This document shows, piece after piece, positions 34,840-46,327 of a stretch of DNA of 64,000 nt; the first letter of the stretch is position 1; each line of letters begins with the position of its first letter. The DNA is taken from NCBI GenBank assembly GCA_034231615.1, contig CM067322.1, positions 63,951,349 to 64,015,348 on the forward strand, written 5' to 3'. Both the position numbers and the translations under genes were made by a program. Source of the stretch: Meghimatium bilineatum (taxonomy: Eukaryota; Mollusca; Gastropoda; Stylommatophora; Philomycidae). The notes under the pieces were generated by a model. It had not been told where the DNA came from. It saw only the letters and a list, made by a program, of their open reading frames with translations, and ran no database searches.

Positions 34840-35190
34840 AGTGATCCGAAAGAAAGTGACCTTGTATGTTACACAGTGACCTTATAAATGGTAACCTTAA
34901 GGGAAGTGACCTTGTATGTTACATAGTGACCTTATAAATGGTAACCTTAAGGAAAGTGACTTTGTATGGTACACATAATAGACCTTATAATGGTAACCTC
35001 GGAAGGGAAATGACCTTATAAGGTACACATAAGTGATCTTATAAATGGTAACATTGATGGAATGTGACCTTGTAAGGTACACATAATTGATCTTATAGTG
35101 GTAACCTGGGAAAGGAAATGACATTATATGGTACAAATAAGTGACCTTGTAAATGATAACCTGTTAAGAAACTGACCTTGTTTATATATT
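34840..35190. repeat. approximately 50 bp minisatellite, diverged
   Basis: About six units containing GACCTTATAAATGGTAACCT and GTGACCTTGTATGTTACACA, with variable spacing. Confidence 0.9.
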
Positions 35191-37321
35191 GGGAACTGAA
35201 AGTGTCAGTTGTTGAAAGAAACTTGAAAGAATATGCGCAGCTCTTGCTTCTTCTATTTAATTTTTCTATCGACATTGTTTATTTCGTTATTGCTGTTCGA
35301 TGATCAGCAAGCGCAACATCATCATCATCATCATAATCATCATCATCAGGTACCATGCATATTGAAGAAGGAAAGTATGGATCATCACAAATCATTTTAT
35401 TTGCGTTGGTTCTCAAACTCTCATCGAATTTCTCTTACAACTGGATTTCCAGCTGGACGTTGTCTAGAGAACGTTATTTCGATGTGTTGCCAACTCATTT
35501 GTGCCACTGGCACAACACATCCAACTTCGTCGTTGGTAACTAATAAGTTTACTGTTTTATCATTTTCCCTGTAGGTTGGACGTCTGTAACCATATATCGC
35601 TCGAAGCAGACCATCAGTACTAGAACACTGATTCTCGTACTTAAACCGCTGGTCACCAGGATAAAAGCTAAAACGCTCAAGCATGCTTAACATGTTCGCT
35701 TCTGTCTGAATCGCTATCGACGTGACCACAGACACCCAATAAACAATTCTAATATCTAGTATCTAATATTTTCTAATTCTGTTGTCCGTGATCTCTCTTT
35801 CCTTCAGTCTGTTAAATTCTGCTGTAACCAGTGCAGAATTTAACTATAGGTTAAAAAAAGCTATAGATTTGCCCCCCCCCCCCAAAAATTTTTTTTTAAA
35901 TAATATTTGGCACTGACATATAATATCTGGACTTATAAAGGGACCCATATCTCAAATAGCTTAGGGCCCTATCAAGTCTAAATCCGGCGCTGGCTGTAAC
36001 TACGTTCTTCAAACCTTTCTGTCTCATAAAGTCTCCAAAAAACATAATAAAGAGTGCCGGTTTCAGAAATTCTGTAACCTCGTCTGACATTTGGCTCTTT
36101 CAGCACAATCTCATTAGTTTTGTTTCTTTCTAGATGTATATAACTCCAGTGTCGGCAAACAACCCGATACCTGAAATGCTACAGATGGGATACTAAAAGG
36201 AAAATATCAAAATAAACGGAAACAGGTATATTCAATCAAAACATCGTCTGTCGCCGTGTCTCGTTGCTAGTATTTTGTGTTTACAAAGTATTGCTAACGG
36301 AATTACCTATTTTGTACATTAGCTTTACTAGCTGTCCATGAAACAGAATTCATTTCTGTGTGGGTGTTTGCCAGAATGGTGTCTCTAATATAACGTAATT
36401 AGAGGTACCATTCATATCTAATGACATCTGTTATGCCTTTTCAATGACAAAAGTAATGCGAAGGAAACTAATGAATCTGGGTACTAATAAGATAAACACT
36501 GGGAGAATGAAGAATGAAAGAAAATGTAAGATAATTAGTCACAATTATAACTCACTGTATATTTTCTTCAATTGTTCACTTAACGATAGTGGTACTGATA
36601 ATAATGTTTGTGTTTGTCCTTGCACGGACAAAAATAAAATTTAAACCATAAATTAAGTAACCATTTCTCATATGAACATAGTTTTTAATGGATATAATTC
36701 CTTTTTGCTATGTATATTGCTATTGTATCTCAGTTTGAACAAGCCCCTCTTCGTGGTTTTTCAGCATAGAAATGTTTCAGAAAAGAACACGGTTTTGAAA
36801 GGATGCTGGCTTGTTGAGGTGATAGCACACGCTACTGTTATGTTATGTCGGCCATGAAAATATCCAAACACTGTTTCTTAGAACATAGATATTCTGAACC
36901 GACGACAGTACACTCCGATCATCACTATAGTTATTTCGCCTCTGTTAGAAGATGGTGACAAGTATGTACGCAGATTTTACATGTAACCCGTTGATTGTGT
37001 ATGTTTTCCTCATCATCTCCCTCAATCATCTCCCTATACTATCTCCATGAGCAATTCTAAACCCCTTCAGCTTCTTCTTTCTTAGATTAAGAAAGTTTCT
37101 TGGATTAAGTACACACTATTCAGAAGAATGGATGTAACCAAATAGCTATGGTTGTCAATCTCATTCAAATAGAACGCTTAGTCGACCATGCCTGGTCGAC
37201 AGTCGCCAACAGTGCAGAACTGTTTCCATTTCTGCCAATATGACATATGAATATCGTTTGAAAGAGTTTCCCAGCAAGTTCACAAAGTACTACATTTCGT
37301 AGATGAAGCAGCAGAGTGACA
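35191..37321. other. non-coding DNA, possibly intron or 3' flank of the exon that follows
   Basis: Contains a (CAT)n run at about 35305-35350 and a C9-10 run at 35874. The 104-codon minus-strand frame at 35421-35735 has no recognisable domain. No further exon of the 37.3-38.2 kb gene was recognised here. Confidence 0.45.
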
Positions 37322-38165
37322 TCATGAAGCTGAGCCTAACACACCATTCTGTCGACCGAAGCTGCTCAATGTCTCTGGAGAGAATTGCTCATGAGATTTA
37401 CCATAGTCTTGTCTGACAATATCGTGAGCTTTGCTAAAATCAACTCGTAAGTCCCGTTGATTAAAGTCTAAAGTTATGCCCCGCTCTCGACCACTTATTT
37501 CCCTCGCTGCCTGCTCACGGTGAAGAAATTCCGCTCTTGCTGCAGCAAAATGACTGAGCATCTCGTGATGTGGAGTAAAAGCTGGGTGGGGTGCTTCCCG
37601 TTTGATGAACTCAGACCCTGGACTGCGTTCTCTCTGGGGTGAATGTTCTGGGCGTGTATGATAGTGTTCAGAACGAATATTACTGCTGTTTGTGCGATTT
37701 GAAGAAGCAGCTAGTTCATGTGGTTTGAACAAAGGACGTGTCATCACAGAAGGGCTGGATGACTGACGCAACTCTGGTTGATGAACAGGTGAGCCTGCAA
37801 CTGGTTGTAAGTTTGAGGATGTGGAGGCTGAATTGAGTATACCAGGTGCAATCTGTGGTGGAGGTGGTGGAGGCCTGACTATATCGAAGGTTGAGGTCCT
37901 GACAGGGTGCTGAAGATGTGGGGGTAAAAACGGGTTGTTGGTAATGAGAGGATTAGGAGGAGGGGAAGAACTTTGACCCTCCGATACGGGATCAATTTCT
38001 TCCAGATTTCCTGGGTCACTCATCTCACTGTCTAGATCACTTAAGCAATCGTCGTCTTCCAAGTCATTTTCTGGATCGCGTCTGTCAGTGTTGCTGCTGG
38101 ATGGTGACACTGTGTCCTCACGAGATGATGACGTCATTTTGTGCGACTGATGTTGCTGTTGGAGC
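37322..38165 (-). CDS. coding exon of an unidentified, probably nuclear regulatory protein (partial gene)
   Basis: I do not recognise this gene by name. The minus-strand frame is open for 281 codons from the splice acceptor at 38166-38167. An ATG at 38137 lies in frame, but nine further codons (LQQQHQSHK) lead back to the acceptor, so the protein may start in an earlier exon. Around residues 20-55 of the ATG-started frame there is an acidic Ser/Asp/Glu stretch (DPENDLEDDDCLSDLDSEMS). Pro-rich segments with six consecutive Pro follow, then Ser/Asn/His-rich linker, and then a charged, possibly helical segment (LSHFAAARAEFLHREQAARE) near residue 195. No catalytic or DNA-binding domain is present. 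GC content and codon choice differ clearly from the AT-rich surroundings. The frame runs to a stop at 37322, but possible splice donors occur earlier (GTAAAT at 37401, GTGTGT at 37344), so the exon may end before the stop. Confidence 0.75.
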
Positions 38166-38182
38166 CTGAAATGAAAGAAATT
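38166..38182 (-). promoter_or_regulatory. splice acceptor of the coding exon
   Basis: The minus strand reads TTTCTTTCATTTCAG followed by GCTCC: a pyrimidine tract and canonical AG. The exon frame is open immediately after it with one base left over from the preceding codon. Confidence 0.7.
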
Positions 38183-38515
38183 AAAATTGATGTATTTTCA
38201 GATTTAAAATCATTTTTGTCTCAAGTAAAGTTGATGTATTCTCAGATTTAACATCATTTTCTCAAGTAAAGTTGATGTATTCTCAGATTTAACATCATTT
38301 TCTCAAGTAAAGTTGATGTATTCTCTGATTTAACATCATTTTCTCAAATAAAGTTGATGTATTCTCAGATTTAACATCCTTTTCTCAAGTAAAGTTGATG
38401 TATTCTCAGATTTAACATCCTTTTCTCAAGTAAAGTTTATGTATTCTCAGATTTAACATCCTTTTCTCAAGTAAAGTTTATGTATTCTCAGAATTAATAT
38501 TTTTTTTCTCTAGTG
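38183..38515. repeat. 41 bp intronic minisatellite
   Basis: TTGATGTATTCTCAGATTTA then ACATCATTTTCTCAAGTAAA plus G repeats about eight times with few changes. It ends within about 20 bases of the splice acceptor. Confidence 0.95.
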
Positions 38516-39514
38516 AAGTGGATGTACATTAAGATTAAATTCATTTTCTCAAGTTGTCTGTGCACAAAAAAATACATGGTTTCACTTGTAATTCTTGCCT
38601 TGCATATATTATAACCTTAAGCAATGTTATTCCTTCATTGTATACCATAACTTTAGTGTATGTTATTCCTGCCTTTTATACAACTTCACTTTAGTATACG
38701 TGTTTCCATTTTATAGAATATGTTTTGCATATCTTGCTTTCAGTATAACATCCGCATGTTTGTTTTTTTCTGTCTTGTATGCAACATAACTTTAGCTTAC
38801 ATTTTTTCTGTTTTGTATAACGCATAATTCTAGAATGACGTGTATTGTCACTTGACCACGCCCATGTTCAGTGCTTTTCTGTAATAGAGACCTGCCACGC
38901 CGTAAATCAGGCGGTGATTATGACATTGCCACTTTTAGTAATTGTCTATGGCATCATAACTCTAGTCAAGGCAGTGAGATAATTAATTTAGCCATTGAAT
39001 GAGATAATGATTGATTCCCTGCGTATGCACGTTTCAATCGAGTCAGCTAATATTAACCTGTTTCACTGCGTTAGGTAACATTTTTCCCTGTAAAATAAGG
39101 ACATCCTCACTCTTGAAAGGTAATGGTCACTGGTGTGAGATATCTATCACTTCTCACAGTTATGGCATTATATGTTTTTGATTTAACTTTGCATGACAAT
39201 GAATACATTTGAAGGTTTCTTTCGCAAACACCCGTTGCCCTTTTTCTCACTTAGAAGCTCGGTTGATGCTTCTATTATTGTGTGACTATTTACATACAGA
39301 CATCAAACACCGTCTTTATAGAATACTTTTAAGTATTATCAACCTTATGTGCCTTCCTTCTGATTTAGTTACACCATTAGCCAGACTGCAGAAATACAGC
39401 CTGTTACTATTGCCAAAACGTAGAACTGAAATGATGATTGAATAATTCTTGTTGGCGGAACCTCATCTTGGCGTACTGTACCTTTTCGTATGAACATAAT
39501 CTATAACAGACTGA
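38516..39514. other. putative intron, with a candidate conserved regulatory block
   Basis: The stretch 38860-39080 is balanced in composition, free of repeats and carries TGATTATGACAT, ATAATTAATTTAGCC and AATGATTGATTCC, which resemble homeodomain and PBX/Exd-type sites. This is inference only. The rest shows nothing recognisable. Confidence 0.35.
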
Positions 39515-39605
39515 GTACATTTTCAAGATACAGACAGCAATTCTAATAGCTTTATTAGAAGACAAACAACGTGTTCAACATATAGACAGCTATTCTTATA
39601 GCGTT
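39515..39605. repeat. approximately 50 bp minisatellite, left part
   Basis: Units of TTCAAGATACAGACAGCAAT then TCTAATAGCTTTATTAGAAG. The array is interrupted at 39606 and resumes at about 40007. Confidence 0.85.
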
Positions 39606-40006
39606 CATCATCATCAAGTACCGTCTCAGTAACGAAAGTTGGGCCTAACAGACCTCCAACATCCACCGTCTCTTGTTTTCGTGGTGCACTCTGCTAGACT
39701 GTAATCTGTTCATCTTGTGATGTTACTCTGTCACTTGTATCTCTACCTATCTCTTGCTACCCCTCGATTTTACCATCAGGTAATGTTTTAAACAAGGTGT
39801 CAGTTCTCTTAATGTGTCCAAAATATTGTATTTGTTTGATCACTATTTTCTTTAATAATTCTTTCTTCATATTATGTGTTGTTAGAACCGTCTTGTTTAT
39901 TTTCTCCTCTTTCCATGATGGCCTCCCAATTGCTCTATATATTCACATCTAAAAGGCATCAGTTCTATCTTCTAATTGTTTGCTTGTTAATATTTTCCAA
40001 TTTTAT
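39606..40006 (-). mobile_element. LINE-E 3' end, copy 2, inserted in a minisatellite
   Basis: The minus strand reads IGRPSWKEEKINKTVLTTHN, MKKELLKKIVIKQIQYFGHI, DTLFKTLPDGKIEG and then a decayed SDRVTSQDEQI region, ending in a (GAT)n tail (CATCATCATC at 39606). It aligns block for block with the copy at 10812. Confidence 0.85.
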
Positions 40007-40330
40007 GTAATAGGTAGATAAACAACGTTTTCAAGATACAGACAGCTATTTTAATAACGTTATTAGTAAACAAAAATCGTATTCATGATATAGACAGTAT
40101 TTCTAACAACGGTATTAGTAGACAAACAACTTTTTCAAGAAACAGACAGATATTCTAATAGTGTTATTAGTACGCAAACGACAATCCCAAGATACAGTCA
40201 GCAGTTCTAGTAGCGTTATTAGTGGGCAAACGTCAATTACGGTACACCTACAGCAACTCTAATAACAATAGTAGTTGACAAACGTTTTCAATGTACAGAC
40301 AGTAGATCTGGAATCATTAAAAGCTTCTTA
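40007..40330. repeat. approximately 50 bp minisatellite, right part
   Basis: Continues the array of 39515-39605, with about six units containing CAGACAGCTATT and TATTAGTAGACAAACAAC. Confidence 0.85.
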
Positions 40331-41079
40331 GACGTGTTGAGGGTCACAGTTAGAAAATTTTGTACTTTTATGTTAGTAAATTTTAAAAAAAAAATTATTG
40401 TCTTAGAATGTATTACAAACAGCCAGCACGTGTTCAATATGAAAGCACGACATAGGTTGGAAGAAAGGATAACTATAATCTAGGTACTACAATCAAGAAC
40501 CAATTCGATCATAGGTTTTTCTCTATAGTTTTATTTCGGAAAGAGGCTCACATAAAATTAACGTTAAATATGCTGAAATAGTTTGTTGTATCACTGTATG
40601 AAACAATCTTAACTCGTATTTGGAGCTTAAGCTCAAGAACAGTAACAAAATGCCCCCACTCAGACTTAAAGTACAGGTAACACAGAGAAGTAAATATGTT
40701 CATGATTCAATTCCTTGAGTTTGTAAACCAAGTAACAGGAGTGGAATTATATTTCGGTACTAAAGTTTTGATGATGTGAACTTTTCTTACTGACTACAAA
40801 TACAGAGATAACTTTCTCTCAAGGGAAATGAACATTAGCAATACATAGAAAGACATTTGAGGTTACACAGAGCAGATACTATGATGTTGAAGATTATAAT
40901 TAGAAATCCAATTTTCAAACAAAAATAGAAAAAACATAATTCGACGCTACTGATATGCTTATTAAAGAAAGGTCAGAATATTATTGGGTGTCTTGTGTTT
41001 GATCTACAAGTCACTATTTATTGTTGTTCGTTTTCAAACTTGATAGTTACTGATCACTCAAACATCCAAATAGAGAATA
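40331..41079. other. unassigned non-coding DNA
   Basis: Nothing recognised. Confidence 0.5.
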
Positions 41080-41200
41080 CACAAATAAAACAAGTCAATT
41101 AGTTCAAATATCTAGGAAATATCTTCGCAGAGGACGGACAACTGCATAGAGAGATAGACACAAGATGCCAAAAGGCAAATGTTTTGGCATACTAGTAATG
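41080..41200 (+). mobile_element. LINE fragment, thumb region
   Basis: The plus frame reads FKYLGNIFAEDGQLHREIDT followed by RCQKAN, the widespread YLG(S/N).....G....EI..R..KA. block after the RT catalytic box. A stop precedes it and the match ends where the following minisatellite begins. Confidence 0.75.
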
Positions 41201-41229
41201 TATGTAACGAAACATGTAACGAAAACAAT

Positions 41230-41860
41230 CCGCCTGTAAAAGACCAAAGAAGCCATCTGCTCCGAAGTCAAAAGAAGCCTTGCATTTCAATACAAAATAA
41301 ACCTTCTGATCCCAGTACACAAGAATCCTTCTTTTCCAATGAAATAAGAAACCTTAAGCTCCAATGAAATAAGAAACTTTCAGCTCCAATGAAATAAGAA
41401 ACTTTCAGCTCCAATGAAATAAGAAACCTTCAGCTCCAATGAAATAAGAAACTTTCAGCTCCAATGAAATAAGAAACCTTCAGCTCCAATGAAATAAGAA
41501 ACTTTCAGCTCCAATGAAATAAGAAACTTTCAGCTCCAATGATAAAAGACACCTTCTGTTATAAGGACATAGGAAACCTTCTGCTCCAAAGACCAAAAAA
41601 AAAACAAAAAAACCTTCTGTTCCAGAGACACAGGAAACCTTCTCTTCCGAGAACAAAATAGACCTTCTGTTGAAACGACAAAAGAAGCCTTCTGTTCCGA
41701 GAACAAAATAGACTTTCTGTTAAAAGGACAAAAGGACCTTATGTTATATGGACAAAAGAAGCCTTCTGCTCCAAAGACACAAAAAACCAAACCTTTTGTT
41801 CCAAGGACAACAGAAACCGTCTGTTTCGAGGAGAAATAAAGTCTTCTGCTCCGGCAAAAC
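41230..41860. repeat. 25 bp minisatellite with diverged right arm
   Basis: CAGCTCCAATGAAATAAGAA plus ACTTT repeats about eight times at 41330-41545, almost unchanged. From 41545 to 41860, and left to 41230, related but diverged units (CCTTCTGTTCCGAGAACAAA) extend the array. Confidence 0.92.
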
Positions 41861-42430
41861 ATGCGTTCCAAACAAATACAAACATTAGCGCCAAAACAAC
41901 AACAAATTATGAATTTTTAATTTAAAAATGTATATAACAGTAATTTTTCCTTTTTTGTTATTCAGGATAAATTGTTTTGCATACAAATAACAAGCAATTC
42001 TTGATTTATTTATGGCTAGTACTGGAATCGATCTTTTAGCGTTGCAACTTTTTTCCAAACAGGATAATCATGCAACATTTCAATATGTAAGCGTTTAAAC
42101 TTTGAAATTATGTCTAGAAATAGTAACAAAGTAAGATGTGCCTTCTGTTAGGCTCAATTGTAGATAATACTAGGCTTCGTTCACTTGAATTATTCATGGA
42201 TTACAAGGTTGTAGGCAGGAATACTGTTCCGTGTGTCCCTGTAATTGGAAGATCCTCCCCACCTCTCTTGACACCTACACATCATATGTGAGGTCAGCCC
42301 GGGGATGTATGGTTTAAACTCTGGTGTCCCCGAAGCAATTCAGAATAGAGAATTAAATACCCAAGTTGGGTGGCGTATAGAAACTGTCATCATCATCAAA
42401 CTGAAGTGAGTGAAAGTAAATAGCAATCTT
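41861..42430. other. unassigned non-coding DNA
   Basis: The stretch 42220-42400 has a composition suggesting an old short repeat, but no second copy was found in the window. Confidence 0.45.
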
Positions 42431-42830
42431 TGTATTATCCTGCATTGAAACACAAACTAATACATTCATCATCAAGGTTTCCCTGGAAAGTTACAATAAC
42501 AGAACATTAAAACACGTAATAATACATTCATCATCACAGTTCAATGGAGAGTTACGATAACAGAACATTGACACACCTAATGATATATTCATCAGCAAGA
42601 TTTCTCTGGAAAGTTACGATAACAGAACATTGAAACACCTAATGATATATTAATCATCACAGTTTCTCTGGAAAGTTACGATAACAGATCATTGAAACAC
42701 ACACTAATACATTCATCATCAGAGTTCAATGGAAAGTTACGATAATAGAACATTGAAACTCCTAATAATAGTTCATCATCATCAGTTTCTCTGGAAAGTT
42801 ACCATAACAAAGCATATTGTATATTTATTT
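42431..42830. repeat. approximately 61 bp minisatellite
   Basis: About six units containing CTGGAAAGTTACGATAACAG, AACATTGAAACACCTAATGA and ATTCATCATCA. Confidence 0.92.
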
Positions 42831-42884
42831 CAATACCCCAGAGAAATTATTACCAAAAATAGCTTTTCTTATACATTTCGGAGG

Positions 42885-43032
42885 TTATGGTTCGTAGATT
42901 CACAGCCTGCTATGTTTTGTTATGGTTCGCAGATTCACAGCTTGCTATATTTTGTTATGGTTCGTAGATTCACAGCCTGCTATGTTTTGTTATGGTTCGC
43001 AGATTCACAGCTTGCTATATTTTGTTATGGTA
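42885..43032. repeat. 35 bp repeat arranged as a 70 bp dimer
   Basis: Four units alternate between GTTCGTAG..AGCCTGCTATG and GTTCGCAG..AGCTTGCTATA, in the order a b a b. Confidence 0.93.
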
Positions 43033-43269
43033 AAAATCTATGATATATCTGAAAAAATCATACCTCACTATAAGAGGAACTTCTTATGTGAATATTCATA
43101 ATGCACAGAAATTTCTAGCTATGAATTTGTTGTTTCCTATGTATGTGCAACTTATTTATTTGATGTTTCGCTATTATGTTTGTAAATATGAGGAAAGGGG
43201 GGGGGGAGTTCTCCAAAACTTTATTTCTTACCTAGAATACTTCAACTTCCATCGGTGTGTTGTGATGCG

Positions 43270-43888
43270 ACAAGAAGATGCTCTATGTATGTATTTATGT
43301 ATGTAGAAGGTATGTGGATATATTTATGTATGTAGAAGATGTATGTATGTATTTATGTACGTGGAGACTCTATGTGTGTATTTATATACGTGGAGGGTCT
43401 ATGTAAGTATTTATGTATGTAGAAGGTCTATGCATGCATTTATGTATGTAAAGGGACTATGTATGTATTTATGTAGATAGTCTATGTATGTGTATATGGT
43501 CTATGTATGTATTTATGTATATAGGAGGTATGTGTGTGTATTTATGTATGTAGGAGATCTATATATGTAATTTTTATGTAGAATGTATATGTATTTGTTT
43601 ATGTACTTGGAGTGTTCATATATATATATATATATATATAAAGGTCTATATATGTATTTATTTTGGGAGTCTTTGTATGTATATACGGTATATGTATGTA
43701 TTTTGAATGTATAGGGTCTATGTATGTATTTATCTATGCATAAGATCTATGTATGTATTTGTGTATGTAGTAGGTATATTTATGTATGTATAAGGTATGT
43801 GTATTTATTTATGTACCTGGAGTGTCCAAATATGTATTTATACGTGTGGTCTATGAATGTATTTATGTAGAGAGTATATGTGTGTATA
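43270..43888. repeat. degenerate (TATG)n / TATT-rich array
   Basis: About 600 bp of ATGTATGTATTTATGTATGT-like sequence, with a short (AT)n run at 43617-43640. Confidence 0.93.
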
Positions 43889-44267
43889 CTCGACTCCTTT
43901 GAAAACAAATGCCTACGTACCATTCTGAACGTTAAGTGGGGTGACTTTAAATCTAACACTACTATAAGAGAGGAAAGCAAACAAACCTATATATCTTCCT
44001 TCATTAGACAAAGGCGTTGGACTTACATCAGCCATGTTCTCAGAATGAACAGCCTAAGAATTCCCCAGCAATCACTATATTGGGTGCCACCTGGAGTAAG
44101 AAGAAGAGGGAGACCTAGAGAAACTCTACGAAGAACCATTAATAGAGAAGGCATGTCAATGAACCTAAACAACACGCAACAATTGAAAGACCTGGCAACA
44201 CAAAGACAGAAATGGAAGGCTATGGTTTCTGCCCTATGCGCCGCCTATGGCCCTGGAGGAACATAAC
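43889..44267 (+). mobile_element. LINE-G 3' end, 5'-truncated, flanked by direct repeats
   Basis: The frame reads DSFENKCLRTILNVKWGDFK, ESKQTYISSFIRQRRWTYIS, HVLRMN, GVRRRGRPRETLRRTINREG, KWKAMVSALCAAYGPGGT, then a stop just before the right flank. This is the intact C-terminal portion of a CR1/Jockey-like LINE. The direct repeat ATATGTGTGTATA flanks it on both sides (43876-43888 and 44268-44280). It is the least decayed LINE fragment, open for 128 codons, so it is probably a fairly recent insertion. Confidence 0.92.
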
Positions 44268-44280
44268 ATATGTGTGTATA

Positions 44281-44554
44281 GTGTGTATTACTTGGTAAGT
44301 ATATGGTCATTCTAGTTTGAAAAAATTGTCTTATATTTACCAACACCAGCAAGCAAATATAGACATAAAATGAAGCTTTATGGACAATGTAAGTGAGGTG
44401 TGTCTGAAATGAGGAGTCGAAGATTGGTGTTATTCTTCTGCGTTCGTTGTAAAACTAGTTCAGTAGGACGTCGTCTGGGGAAAAATATACATTGTAGAAT
44501 ATTGTACAGATACACCGTGTCATGTGCCCATATCATCCTGATACACATATCCGA
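44281..44554. other. unassigned non-coding DNA
   Basis: Nothing recognised. Confidence 0.5.
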
Positions 44555-44725
44555 GATCAGAATTTCTTCTGAGCACTTTCGGTCCTAATATTTCGTCTGA
44601 GCACATACGGCCCCAATATTTCTTCTGAGCAAATCTGACGCCAACATTCCTTCTGAGCACATCCGACCCCAACATTTCTTCTGAGCACATGCGATCTCAG
44701 CATTTCTTCTGAGATCACTATGACA
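44555..44725. repeat. approximately 29 bp minisatellite
   Basis: About six units with TTTCTTCTGAGCACATCCGA and CCCCAACA. Confidence 0.9.
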
Positions 44726-45489
44726 TCCTACGGAACGTAACAACAAACATCTAGCTCAAAACTTCAGTAGTCACCTTGTACCACATTCAAGGCAAGATAC
44801 AGTGATGCTATTCTTTGCTTCTCTTTTGAGTACCGACAAAACTCGGTCGTGTATTGGTATACACATATTTCTTAAAATTACAGTGTGAAGAAAGATTTAA
44901 GGGAACGAGAGAGAAACAGAATAAGGTCGGAGAACATAAATAACCGATCTTTACGAAAGATGCGCTTTAAATACACACAAGAGAAAAATAACTAAATTAG
45001 GATATCTGAGTCAGCATCAAAACATCAAAACATCACATTGAAATAAAACATTCAGAACAACAAACACCGACTTATCTACTAAAAATATTCTCCATTTGTG
45101 GTTCAATAACAGAAAATAGACATTCTCTAGCGTCACTAATAGAGTCAATGACTCCCTCGCACAACCCATGAAACCCGGTCTAGTACAGTTTCTAAAACCG
45201 CATGAGAAAACACTATTTAATTCAGCAGGCATGCTGTAATTATTTGAAGACGGAGAGAGAGAGAAAATTGATTCTAATTGTTACAGGAGTTAAATATTAT
45301 CGTATTTATAACAACCGTGGCAGACTGTGAGTACACAAGCTCAAGAACTGACAAACGGATATGAGCAAGTCACGGAGAAAGCTAAAGAAAGATAACTGAT
45401 ATAGACATTTCACTATACTATTGTTAGTTTAGACAATTCAGGTCTACTCTTGAATCTCCTAAAACTTGTGATTCGTACTATAGGTTATG
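44726..45489. other. unassigned non-coding DNA
   Basis: Nothing recognised. A short GAGA run lies at 45253. Confidence 0.5.
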
Positions 45490-45696
45490 GAAACACACCT
45501 GATATATCTGCAAATGAGGGCGGTAGCCATCTCCTCTCCCTCGCAGTCTTTACTTCCCGGATTAATCCGGTACCCATTTAAGGCTAGGTCGACCCGGGAG
45601 CCGTTGTGATCTGCGATCATCCACCTCACTGGGGAATGAACCCAGGACCACTCATATGCGAAGCCAGTGCGCTAATCACTGAGCTACGCGGCTCCC
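45490..45696 (-). mobile_element. tRNA-derived SINE
   Basis: On the minus strand from 45696: GGGAGCCGCGTAGCTCAGTG, with a tRNA A box (TAGCTCAGTGATTAGCGC). It is followed about 35 bp later by GGTCCTGGGTTCATTCCCC, a B-box-like sequence one base shorter than consensus. The tRNA-like part covers about 45620-45696. The body then runs through GGTCGACCTAGCCTTAAATG. Those pol III signals make a SINE more likely than a tRNA gene, because the 3' acceptor strand is not at the right place. Confidence 0.75.
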
Positions 45697-45769
45697 TAAT
45701 GCAATACATACATACCTATAATATATTTATATATATATATCACATTTCATCAATCCAAGATGTGTCTTA

Positions 45770-45930
45770 TCAAAAGTTTCATCTGTCCGTGATACGCCCA
45801 ATCAAAAGATGCATCTGTCCGTGACGCGCCCAATCAAAGTTGCATTTGTCAGCGATGCGCCTTATCAAGTTGCATCTGTCCGTGACGCGCCCTATCAAAA
45901 GTTGCATTTGTCCGCGATGCGCCCTTTTCA
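45770..45930. repeat. approximately 30 bp minisatellite
   Basis: About five units with CATCTGTCCGTGACGCGCCC and AATCAAAAG. CG-containing sites vary most. Confidence 0.9.
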
Positions 45931-46327
45931 GGGGCTTATTTTCAAAAACAATACAAAATGCATCCTATGATGAGGCACACTACTTTCAATCCTGATGTTA
46001 GACTAATCTGGCTATATCAGAGATATTCAACATAACACAGTTATGGAGGTTGTGATTTAGTGAACTACTTTGGTTAAAGCAGTAACATTGACATGATCAT
46101 TGCTGTAATAATCCTTGTTAGAAATCTGAGGAATGTTTGAGTTAACACTTCCCCTTCATCATGTTCGCAATATTGCAAAACAGTCACAACAAATTTGCCT
46201 TCTGGGGTAGAAATTGTTCTGCTAAACTTATTGCAATCTGCATTGCACTGAGGAAACTAACCGGCTGAAATCTGCAAGAAAACGGTGGAATACTGCCTCC
46301 GACAAAATAATTGCCACGAAAGGAACT
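45931..46327. other. unassigned non-coding DNA
   Basis: Nothing recognised. Confidence 0.5.

Noticed and set aside
35421-35735. 104-codon minus-strand frame as a further exon
   Set aside because: I saw no convincing acceptor or donor and no recognisable motif. It could be chance.
45620-45696. Functional tRNA gene
   Set aside because: A and B boxes are present, but the 3' acceptor strand is misplaced and sequence continues as a SINE body.
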